Part shown: piece by piece, positions 1-5,660 of the stretch
Layout of the letters: every line of letters begins with the position of its first letter
Position numbering within the stretch: the stretch's first letter is position 1
Source of the DNA: an uncultured Opitutaceae bacterium
GTDB taxonomy: Bacteria > Verrucomicrobiota > Verrucomicrobiae > Opitutales > Opitutaceae
Length of the DNA stretch: 9,302 nt
Direction: 5' to 3'
Assembly: GCA_946482625.1 (NCBI GenBank)
Contig: CAMLSH010000113.1
Location: 1-9,302, forward strand
Translations under genes and position numbers: made by a program
Notes under the pieces: generated by a model
Database searches by the model: none
Told to the model about the DNA's origin: nothing
What the model saw: only the letters and a program-made list of their open reading frames with translations

Positions 1-291
1 GTCGTCGAGGGTGAGGCCTTTGGCGCGGCGGAGTTCGACGAGCTGGCTGGCGAACGCCTCGAAGTCTTCGCTACGCTCCGGATCGATGATGCGCATGCCC
101 TGGAGGTTGAGGTCGAGGCGGGCGGCGGAGGCTTTGATGGCGGAGCGTTCGCCGAGGAGGATGGGGGCGCCCATGCGGCGGGTGACCCATTGGCGCGCGG
201 CCTGAAGGATGCGGGGGTCGTTCCCTTCGGGAAAAACGACGCGCTTGGGGTGGCGCTGGAGCTTCTCGATGAGTTTGGGAACGATGGACAT
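1..291 (-). CDS. pta: Phosphate acetyltransferase, N-terminal part (runs off the left edge)
   Basis: This is the first 97 codons of a gene whose 3' end lies outside the window. Phosphotransacetylases (PTA_PTB family) interconvert acetyl-CoA plus phosphate and acetyl phosphate plus CoA in the cytoplasm, usually paired with acetate kinase. The visible part begins MSIVPKLIEKLQ, then shows the family's early strand as RVVFPEGNDPRILQAARQ (residues 17-34), GAPILLGE (41-48), and the stretch RIIDPERSEDF followed by LVELRRAKGLTL (67-95). This matches the N-terminal half of the single-domain enzyme, for example the archaeal form with its IVDP and ELRKHKGITL segments. The substrate-binding C-terminal part is not visible, so phosphate butyryltransferase is the main alternative. 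The ATG at 291-289 fits the family's N-terminus. No Shine-Dalgarno sequence is evident. The gene is divergent from murJ. Confidence 0.85.
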   Translation of the reverse strand, partial: MSIVPKLIEKLQRHPKRVVFPEGNDPRILQAARQWVTRRMGAPILLGERSAIKASAARLDLNLQGMRIIDPERSEDFEAFASQLVELRRAKGLTLDD

Positions 292-426
292 GACGCGGCG
301 AAAGGTGCCGCCGCGGATTAGGTGCGTCAATGCCGGTTCGGGGCGATGGCGGTGGGCGCTAGGCGAGGGGCGAGAGGCAAAGGGGAAGGGCGGAAAAGGG
401 GGCGGCGCGAATGAGGGCGGATTTTG

Positions 427-432
427 AGGAGG
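427..432 (+). promoter_or_regulatory. Ribosome binding site for murJ
   Basis: AGGAGG, extended as GAGGAGGG from 426 to 433, lies 9 bases before the TTG at 442. It is the best Shine-Dalgarno match near any start in this window. It decides the murJ start: an in-frame TTG at 424 overlaps the site itself, and the GTG at 478 has only a weak purine stretch upstream. Most other starts here lack a clear Shine-Dalgarno sequence. Confidence 0.55.
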
Positions 433-441
433 GTTACGGTC

Positions 442-2073
442 TTGCTAAGAAAAAACGTCGTCGCGAGAACTGCGCGTGTGTCGAAAAACCTGAAGAACAT
501 CAGCTTGGTGGCGTCGTTGACGATGGTGTCACGCCTGCTCGGGTTGGTGCGGGATAGTCTGACGGCGGCGGTGTTTGGGACGAGCGCGTTGGCGTCGGCT
601 TTTTTCACGGCGTTTCAACTGCCCAATCTGTTTCGACGGCTGCTGGGCGAGGGCGCGTTGACGGCGGCGTTTGTGCCGACTCTCAATGACGAGCTGGAGA
701 AACGGAAACGGGCGGGCGCATTTAATTTGGTGAATGAAGTTTCTACCTGGCTGTTGCTGACGTCGGTGGTGCTGGTGGCGGTGGCGATGCTGGTTTTCAG
801 CCAGCCGACGTGGCTGGAGGCGCTGGGGCGCGTGGGTGGGGCGGAAGCGGACACGGTGGGGCGGTGGCGGCAGGGGGCGGCACTGGCGGTGGTGCTGTTT
901 CCGTATTTGATTTTCGTATGCATGGCGGCGGCGTTGAGCGCGGCGTTGCAGACGCTGGGGCGTTTCCTGGAGCCGGCGTTGTCGCCGGTGTGGTTGAATC
1001 TGGCGATGATCGGACTGCTGGCGGGCGCGGTGTGGCTGCATCCTGAAATGAAGGAAACGCAGATGAATGCGTTGTGCGCGGGCGTGTTGATCGGCGGGTT
1101 TTTGCAGATGGCGGTGCCGGCGTGGGCGTTGATGCGGGAAGGCTGGCGGCCGCGGTTTGCGCCGCGGATGAGCGAGCCGGTGAGGGCGATCTTGCGGCTG
1201 ATGGGGCCGACGGTGCTCGGGTCGGCTATGTATTTGATTAACATGACGGTGTCGCGGTTCATCGGGCTGTCGCTCAACGACTCGGCGGTGTCGGTATTGA
1301 ACTTCGCGCAACGGTTGATGGAGCTGCCGATCGGGGTGTTTGCGATCGCGGTGACGACGGTGGTGTTTCCGCTGATCTCGCGCTATGCGGCGGCGGGGGA
1401 TTTTGCGGCGATGGGCGGGGCATACCGGAAAGGGATGCGGCTGATTTTGACGGTGAATCTGCCGGCGGCAGCGGGGCTGGCGGTGTTGGGCGAGCCGGTG
1501 ATCCGGTTGTTGTTTCAACGTGGGGAGTTCGGCGTGGCGGATACAGCGGCGATGGTGCCGGTGCTGGCGGTGTCGGCGGCGGGACTGCCTTTTCTGGCGT
1601 TTGCGAATCTGGCGTTGCGGGCGTTTTACGCGGAGAAGGACACGGTCACGCCGATGTGGGCGGCGCTGTTGAGTTTTGTCGTCAACGTGACGCTGAGCTT
1701 CGCGTTGATGGGCAGCCTTTCCACGACGGGTCTGGCGCTTGCGAGCACGCTCGCGACGGTGGCGCAGGCGTGTTTCTTGCAGCTGAAACTCACACGGCGG
1801 AGGCCGGAGCTGGCGCTTTCTCATCTGGCGGCGGACATCGTCAAAATCATCGTGGCGAGCGCGGCGATGGGCGCGCTGGTTTGGGCCGGCTGGGCGGGGT
1901 GGACGCGTCATGTCGCGGCGACTACGTGGAGCGATGGGACGGCGCTGGTGCTGCTGATCGGGGGCGGGGCGGCGGTTTACGCGGGGCTGGTGTGGGCGTT
2001 GCGAATCGAAGGGCGGGCGGAGCTGGTCGAACTGTTGCGCAAGCGGGCGCGAAACAAGCTTACGCCGGGCTGA
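442..2073 (+). CDS. murJ: Lipid II flippase MurJ (MviN family)
   Basis: MurJ moves lipid-linked peptidoglycan precursor across the inner membrane; it belongs to the MOP exporter superfamily with 14 membrane helices. From the TTG at 442 the protein has 543 residues, a normal family length, and is almost entirely hydrophobic segments with short loops. Family motifs are clear: VSRLLGLVRDS (29-39), FQLPNLFRRLLGEGALTAAF (58-77), QRLMELPIGVF (290-300), LLFQRGEFG (356-364), and FYAEKDTVTP (395-404). By alignment with E. coli MurJ from memory, the key arginines 18, 24, 52 and 270 are kept (here R31, R37, R65, R291). E. coli D39, K46 and D269 are replaced by S52, Q59 and Q290. The start is uncertain: TTG 442 has the best ribosome site, while GTG 478 would begin SKNLKNIS, close to the usual N-terminus. 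The downstream transporter follows after 3 bases, suggesting one operon. Identity is secure. Confidence 0.95.
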   Translation: MLRKNVVARTARVSKNLKNISLVASLTMVSRLLGLVRDSLTAAVFGTSALASAFFTAFQLPNLFRRLLGEGALTAAFVPTLNDELEKRKRAGAFNLVNEVSTWLLLTSVVLVAVAMLVFSQPTWLEALGRVGGAEADTVGRWRQGAALAVVLFPYLIFVCMAAALSAALQTLGRFLEPALSPVWLNLAMIGLLAGAVWLHPEMKETQMNALCAGVLIGGFLQMAVPAWALMREGWRPRFAPRMSEPVRAILRLMGPTVLGSAMYLINMTVSRFIGLSLNDSAVSVLNFAQRLMELPIGVFAIAVTTVVFPLISRYAAAGDFAAMGGAYRKGMRLILTVNLPAAAGLAVLGEPVIRLLFQRGEFGVADTAAMVPVLAVSAAGLPFLAFANLALRAFYAEKDTVTPMWAALLSFVVNVTLSFALMGSLSTTGLALASTLATVAQACFLQLKLTRRRPELALSHLAADIVKIIVASAAMGALVWAGWAGWTRHVAATTWSDGTALVLLIGGGAAVYAGLVWALRIEGRAELVELLRKRARNKLTPG

Positions 2074-2076
2074 CGT

Positions 2077-3057
2077 ATGAAGACGTTTCTCGCGAAGAAC
2101 TGGTTTGTGCTGTCGCTGCCGCTGGCGGTGGCGCTTGCCTGGGTGATTCCGGAGGCCGGCGCGACCGGAGGCTGGTTGCGCTCGGAGGTGACGACGAAGG
2201 CGGGCGTGGCGCTGATTTTCTTTTTCCAAGGGATAACGCTGCCGCTGGCGCAGATGCGCGCGGGGGCGATGCAGTGGAAGCTGCATCTGGTGGTGCAGAG
2301 TTTCACCTTCCTGCTGTTTCCGCTGCTCGGTATCGCGCTGGATGCGTTGGTGGGCGCGCGGCTGACGCCGGATCTGCGTCTGGGCTTTCTTTATCTGTGT
2401 GTGTTGCCCTCGACGGTTTCGACCTCGGTGGTGCTGACGACGATGGCGCGTGGAAACACGGCGGGTGCGATTTTCAACGCGGTGCTCTCGAACCTGCTCG
2501 GCGTATTCATCACACCACTCTGGGTCGCGTGGCTGATGAAGTCGTCAGGGCGGTCGCAAGCGCTCGGGCCGGTGATCGTGGAGATCGTGATGTTGCTGTT
2601 GATGCCGTTGGCATTCGGACAACTGGTGCGCGCGTCGAGCGCGGTGCGAGCCTGGGTGGATGCGCGGCGGAAGCTTTTGGCGAACCTGAGCAGCGCGATC
2701 ATTTTGTTCATCGTGTTTGCGGCGTTTGCGAACTCGGTGAAAGCGCAGATCTGGTCGCAGTACGGCTTCAGCATTACGCTCGTGGCGTTGGGCGGGGTGC
2801 TCGTGATTTACGCGCTGGCGACGGGTGGCGTGGAGCTGATGGCGCGGTTGTTGAGGCTCGATCGCGCGGACAAGATCGCGGCGTCGTTTTGCGCGCCGCA
2901 GAAGACCCTGGCGTCGGGTGTGCCGATGGCGAAAGTGATCTTTGGATCGGCGCCGGGACTGGGGCTGATTTTGTTGCCGATCATGTTTTATCACCCGCTT
3001 CAACTGATCGTTTGCGGGATGCTGGCGGCGTATTGGGCGCACCGGGAAAAGGCGTGA
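2077..3057 (+). CDS. Bile acid:sodium symporter family (SBF-like) membrane transporter
   Basis: A 326-residue inner-membrane protein of the BASS/SBF superfamily, nearest in style to the SBF-like group that includes human SLC10A7 and bacterial YfeH-type proteins. It has about ten hydrophobic segments. Two conserved crossover regions are visible: LPSTVSTSVVLTTMARGNT followed by GAIFNAVLSNLLGVFITPL (110-148), and FCAPQKTLASGVPMAKVIF (271-289), where the family usually has a similar small/polar motif. The substrate cannot be read from sequence; bile acids are only the name-giving substrate, and bacterial members are mostly unassigned. The ATG lies 3 bases after the murJ stop with no Shine-Dalgarno sequence of its own, so translational coupling to murJ is likely. 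The short C-terminus ends in a charged tail (AHREKA). Family assignment is firm; function is open. Confidence 0.9.
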   Translation: MKTFLAKNWFVLSLPLAVALAWVIPEAGATGGWLRSEVTTKAGVALIFFFQGITLPLAQMRAGAMQWKLHLVVQSFTFLLFPLLGIALDALVGARLTPDLRLGFLYLCVLPSTVSTSVVLTTMARGNTAGAIFNAVLSNLLGVFITPLWVAWLMKSSGRSQALGPVIVEIVMLLLMPLAFGQLVRASSAVRAWVDARRKLLANLSSAIILFIVFAAFANSVKAQIWSQYGFSITLVALGGVLVIYALATGGVELMARLLRLDRADKIAASFCAPQKTLASGVPMAKVIFGSAPGLGLILLPIMFYHPLQLIVCGMLAAYWAHREKA

Positions 3058-3069
3058 TTTAAGGCGCTG

Positions 3070-3097
3070 ATAGTGGGTGCAAAAACAGCCCAACTAT
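3070..3097 (+). other. Imperfect hairpin between transporter and TonB-like gene
   Basis: ATAGTGGG (3070-3077) pairs with CCCAACTAT (3089-3097) if one A at 3092 is bulged, giving 8 pairs around an 11-base loop containing AAAAA. There is no T-tract after it on the plus strand, so it is not a standard intrinsic terminator. It could be a weak terminator for the murJ-transporter unit, part of the next gene's leader, or chance. The surrounding 88-base gap is less GC-rich than its neighbours. Confidence 0.25.
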
Positions 3098-3128
3098 TGC
3101 CAAGGCATGAGCAGCAATCGCGGCGAAC

Positions 3129-3133
3129 AGGAG
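3129..3133 (+). promoter_or_regulatory. Possible ribosome binding site for the TonB-like gene
   Basis: AGGAG ends 12 bases before the ATG at 3146, a little farther than usual. It supports starting the TonB-like protein at 3146 rather than at the in-frame ATG at 3239, which has no comparable site. Confidence 0.4.
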
Positions 3134-3145
3134 TAGATTTCGGTC

Positions 3146-3985
3146 ATGAAAACAGCTCCGAATGGGAACGGCGTCGCGGCCGGCCTGAGCGGGTTTGTGC
3201 CGCCGGTATTTGCAGCGAAGCGCGGTAAAGTGAGCGCGATGCCCGCCGATCCGCCGCATGCGGGAGGATCGCTGCGTTATCCGTCTGGACCCAAACGCGC
3301 TCCGATGCTGTGGCTGGCCTTTGCGATTTCGGCCTCCTTGCACGGAGCGTTTTTTATGATGGGAAACATCAAGTTCGCGCCGAAGCCGGTGATCGAGGAA
3401 ACCGAGACGGTGGAGGTGGCGTTTTTTGTGCCGCCGAAACTCAAGGAGGAGGATCTGGTGGGTGATGAAATCGTGGAGTCGGAGGGCGAGAGCGGCGAAG
3501 CGCTAGCTGGCGTGGATGTGCCCATGATCCAGGATTCGCCGGCCACGGTGAATCTGGGCGATTTCGTGCAGGCGTTCGACATGACGTCGTTGTTGCCGCG
3601 CGCGGATGTCGAGGGCGCGAAAAACCTGACGCAGATCCCCGTGAATTTCCGCCGGGGAGGCAAGGGAGGCACCGCTACGAGCGTGGCGAATATCTTTAAT
3701 TTGGCAGACCTGGATCGTGCGCCGGTGGCGACGTTTCAACCGGCCCCGGTGGTTCCGCATCACCTGATTCGGGAAGCGGCCGGGGCTCATGTGACGGTTG
3801 AGTTTGTGGTGTCGCGCAGCGGCGAGGTGGTGAGTCCGCGCGTCGTGAGTTCGGACAATTCCGCCTTCGACGATCTCGCGGTGAAAACGGTCAAACAATG
3901 GAAATTCCGCCCGGGTTTCCGTCGTGGAAAGACGGTGAACACGCGCATGCTGCAACCGATCCGGTTCAAGATCGGTGAGGAGTGA
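3146..3985 (+). CDS. TonB-like energy transducer protein
   Basis: TonB-family proteins carry proton-motive energy from an ExbB/ExbD complex in the inner membrane to outer-membrane receptors. This 279-residue protein has the right order: a cytoplasmic N-terminus of about 52 residues, one membrane helix (about 53-73) and a periplasmic linker. A C-terminal TonB domain follows at about 205-279 (HHLIREAAGAHVTVEFVVS, then DLAVKTVKQWKFRPGFRRGK, then QPIRFKI). Within the helix, SASLH puts Ser62 and His66 four apart, the same spacing as Ser16 and His20 of E. coli TonB. The linker is acidic at about 84-123 and lacks the long Pro-Lys/Pro-Glu repeats of classical TonB. The N-terminal tail is longer than usual; an ATG at 3239 would shorten it by 31 residues. 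No exbB, exbD or receptor gene lies nearby, so its partner is unknown. It could serve a dedicated receptor or be a TonB-domain scaffold. Confidence 0.87.
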   Translation: MKTAPNGNGVAAGLSGFVPPVFAAKRGKVSAMPADPPHAGGSLRYPSGPKRAPMLWLAFAISASLHGAFFMMGNIKFAPKPVIEETETVEVAFFVPPKLKEEDLVGDEIVESEGESGEALAGVDVPMIQDSPATVNLGDFVQAFDMTSLLPRADVEGAKNLTQIPVNFRRGGKGGTATSVANIFNLADLDRAPVATFQPAPVVPHHLIREAAGAHVTVEFVVSRSGEVVSPRVVSSDNSAFDDLAVKTVKQWKFRPGFRRGKTVNTRMLQPIRFKIGEE

Positions 3986-4082
3986 CCGCCGGTCGGGGCG
4001 AGTCACGCGGCGGCAGCGTGAGTTGCGGGTTTGCGTCGGACGGGGGCTTTCGCACGGTACGACGTATTCATTTAACAACCGC

Positions 4083-4736
4083 ATGATCGCTCCGCTCCCG
4101 CCCGACCAACTCGTCTCCGCGCTCAACTGGCGTTACGCCACGAAGAAATTCGATCCCGCGAAGAAAATTCCGGCGGACGTTTGGGCGGCGCTGGAGCAGG
4201 CGTTGATCCTCGCGCCGTCGTCGATGGGATTGCAGCCGTGGAAATTTGTGGTGGTGACGAATCCGGCGGTGAAGGAGCGCCTGATGGCGGCTTCGTACAA
4301 GCAGGCACAGGTGGTGGATTGCTCGCACTTCGTCGTGTTTGCCGTGCACAAAAACATCGGAAGCGCGCACGTCGAAAAATACCTCGACCGGGTGGCTGTC
4401 GTGAAGACGGTGACGCGGGAGTCGCTCGCCGGTTTTGGGAAGATGATCGCCGGCAATCTCGCAAGCGCGGCGAAGGAAGGCCGTCTAGACCTCTGGCAGA
4501 CGCATCAGATATATATCGCGCTCGGTCAGTTCATGGCGGCGGCGGCGATCCTCCAAGTGGATACGTGCCCGATGGAAGGCCTCGAGCCGGCGAAATACGA
4601 CGAGATCCTCGGCTTGAGCGAAGGCGACTACGCGACGGTGGTGGCGTGTGCGGCTGGCTACCGCGCAGAAGGCGACAAGTACGCGACGGCGAAGAAGGTG
4701 CGCTTTGAGGCGAAGGATGTGATTGTGCGGGTGTGA
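4083..4736 (+). CDS. NAD(P)H-dependent oxidoreductase, NfsB-like nitroreductase family
   Basis: This 217-residue protein is the same length as E. coli NfsB and resembles it along its whole length. These are homodimeric, FMN-binding cytoplasmic enzymes that reduce nitro compounds, quinones or other electrophiles with NAD(P)H; the natural substrate here is unknown. Visible landmarks are the FMN-phosphate region WRYATKKFDPAKKIP (16-30), the core motif LAPSSMGLQPWKFVVV (43-58), CSHFVVFAVHKN (80-91), the helix LWQTHQIYIALGQFMAAAA (137-155), and PMEGLEPAKYDEILGL (163-178), corresponding to PIEG...FGL in NfsB. The ATG at 4083 gives the family N-terminus; an in-frame GTG at 3975 would add 36 Arg-rich residues overlapping the TonB-like gene and is unlikely. 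The 97-base gap upstream has an AT-richer end (4065-4078) where a promoter could sit, and no Shine-Dalgarno sequence. It is probably transcribed alone. Confidence 0.9.
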   Translation: MIAPLPPDQLVSALNWRYATKKFDPAKKIPADVWAALEQALILAPSSMGLQPWKFVVVTNPAVKERLMAASYKQAQVVDCSHFVVFAVHKNIGSAHVEKYLDRVAVVKTVTRESLAGFGKMIAGNLASAAKEGRLDLWQTHQIYIALGQFMAAAAILQVDTCPMEGLEPAKYDEILGLSEGDYATVVACAAGYRAEGDKYATAKKVRFEAKDVIVRV

Positions 4737-4769
4737 GGCCCGGGAGGCTGTAAGCGGACGGAGATTGGG

Positions 4770-4795
4770 GTAGGGCGGATTATCCCCAATCCGCC
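4770..4795 (+). repeat. REP-like palindromic element, left copy
   Basis: The element starts with the tetranucleotide GTAG (4770-4773), immediately followed by a perfect 8-base-pair hairpin: GGCGGATT (4774-4781), loop ATCCCC (4782-4787), AATCCGCC (4788-4795). A GTAG foot before a GC-rich hairpin is the hallmark of REP sequences handled by RAYT (TnpA-REP) Y1 transposases. An inverted relative of the same length lies at 4850-4875. It sits in the gap between convergent genes, where REPs commonly occur and may also act as bidirectional terminators, though no T-tract follows. No RAYT gene is present in the window. Confidence 0.65.
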
Positions 4796-4849
4796 GACTC
4801 GAGCCGACGGGGTGGTGGCTTGATGCGAACGAGAAGGCAGTGTCGCTCC

Positions 4850-4875
4850 GGCGCGTTAGGGATAACGCGCCCTAC
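4850..4875 (-). repeat. REP-like palindromic element, right copy (inverted)
   Basis: Read on the minus strand from 4875, it is GTAG, then GGCGCGTTA, loop TCCC, then TAACGCGCC: a perfect 9-base-pair hairpin with a 4-base loop. It matches the left copy at 21 of 26 positions. Four of the five differences fall in the stem and are paired (GA/TC in one copy, CG/CG in the other), so both hairpins stay intact. The copies face each other across 54 bases, the layout of a BIME (paired inverted REPs). It lies 21 bases beyond the stop codon of the convergent glycosyltransferase gene. Confidence 0.65.
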
Positions 4876-4895
4876 CCTCGGAAGGGAACGCGCTG

Positions 4896-5660
4896 TCAGT
4901 ATTTCGTCAGGCGCAGCTTTTCGGCGAGAATGCGGAGGATGAAGAGCGGGTTGTTTTTGAGATAACGAGGGCCGAGGCGGCGGGGTTCGGTCCAGAGGCG
5001 GAAGAGCCATTCGAGGCCGCTGCGTTGCATCCAGTGTGGGGCCTGGCGGACGCTGCCGGAGAGAAAATCGAAGGCGGCGCCGACGCCGAGCATCACCCCG
5101 GCGTCGAGTCGCGGCGCGAAAGCGGCCATGAATTTTTCCTGTTTGGGCGTGCTCAGGCCGACCCAGAAAAAGTTGGGGCTCAGTGTGCGAATGGTCGTTT
5201 CCAGTGCGGCGGTTTCGTCGACGGTGAGTTCGCGAAAAGGTGGCGTGTGCGTGCCGGCGACGGTGAGGCCGGGGAAACGCGCTCGAAGCTGGGAGGCGAG
5301 CGCGTCGGCGGTGCCGGGTGCGGCGCCGTAGAAGAAATGAGTGAGGCCGGTGCCAGCGGTGGCGGCGCAGACTTCGAGCAGAAGGTCGGGACCGTAGACG
5401 CGGGTGATGGCCTGATGGCCGGCGCGGTGGCCGAGCCAGACGAGGGGCATGCCGTCGGGCGTGGTGAGGAAGGCGTTGTTGAGCGCGGCGAGATGGGCGG
5501 GATCGCGGCAGGCGCAGGAGACGCTGTTGACGTCGCAGAAACACACATACGCGCCGGGAGGACGTTCGCGCGCGGCGTCCACGATGAGGTCGCGGGCTTG
5601 CGCGAGATCCAGCGCATGGACGCCGACGCCTAGGACGTGGAAGCGTTGGGGTATTGCCAT
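4896..5660 (-). CDS. WecG/TagA/CpsF family glycosyltransferase (GT26)
   Basis: A 254-residue glycosyltransferase of family GT26, whose members add N-acetylmannosamine-type, glucosyl or mannosyl residues to undecaprenyl-linked sugars in building teichoic acid linkers, enterobacterial common antigen or exopolysaccharides. They act at the cytoplasmic face of the membrane. Conserved landmarks are VLGVGVHALD (9-18), TPDGMPLVWLG (67-77, with Asp69 at the position of the catalytic Asp described for TagA), FFYGAAPG (109-116), VGLSTPKQEKFM (167-178), GVGAAFDFLSGSVRQAPHWM (192-211), and GLEWLFRLWTEPRRLGPRYL (215-234). The C-terminal LGPRYLKNNPLFILRILAEK is the basic/amphipathic region linked to membrane binding in this family. 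The ATG at 5660 overlaps the end of the upstream permease gene by 31 bases, suggesting coupled translation. Donor and acceptor cannot be told. No other glycan genes are in the window. Confidence 0.92.
   Translation of the reverse strand: MAIPQRFHVLGVGVHALDLAQARDLIVDAARERPPGAYVCFCDVNSVSCACRDPAHLAALNNAFLTTPDGMPLVWLGHRAGHQAITRVYGPDLLLEVCAATAGTGLTHFFYGAAPGTADALASQLRARFPGLTVAGTHTPPFRELTVDETAALETTIRTLSPNFFWVGLSTPKQEKFMAAFAPRLDAGVMLGVGAAFDFLSGSVRQAPHWMQRSGLEWLFRLWTEPRRLGPRYLKNNPLFILRILAEKLRLTKY

Noticed and set aside
325..330. TTGACG on the minus strand as a -35 box for pta
   Set aside because: No acceptable -10 hexamer is found at 16-18 bases downstream; the match alone is not enough to call a promoter.
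529..2286. 585-codon open frame on the minus strand opposite murJ
   Set aside because: It is dominated by Arg, His, Gln and Pro with no recognisable domain, and mirrors the G-ending codon bias of murJ. It is an antisense shadow.
1656..3062. 468-codon plus-strand frame across the murJ/transporter junction
   Set aside because: Gly/Ala/Arg-rich with no domain, and in a different frame from two clearly recognisable membrane proteins it overlaps.
3059..3145. Possible small hydrophobic peptide on the minus strand (NLLLFAAIAAHALAIVGLFL)
   Set aside because: It looks like a membrane helix, but the only upstream start lies deep in the antisense of the TonB-like gene and there is no ribosome site. 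Probably chance.
3975..4082. GTG start extending the nitroreductase by 36 residues
   Set aside because: The added residues are Arg-rich, overlap the TonB-like gene, and the ATG at 4083 gives the standard 217-residue family length.
4780..5544. 254-codon minus-strand frame covering the REP pair and most of the glycosyltransferase
   Set aside because: Arg/Pro/His-rich shadow of the GT26 gene in another frame, extended by the open sequence of the hairpin region.
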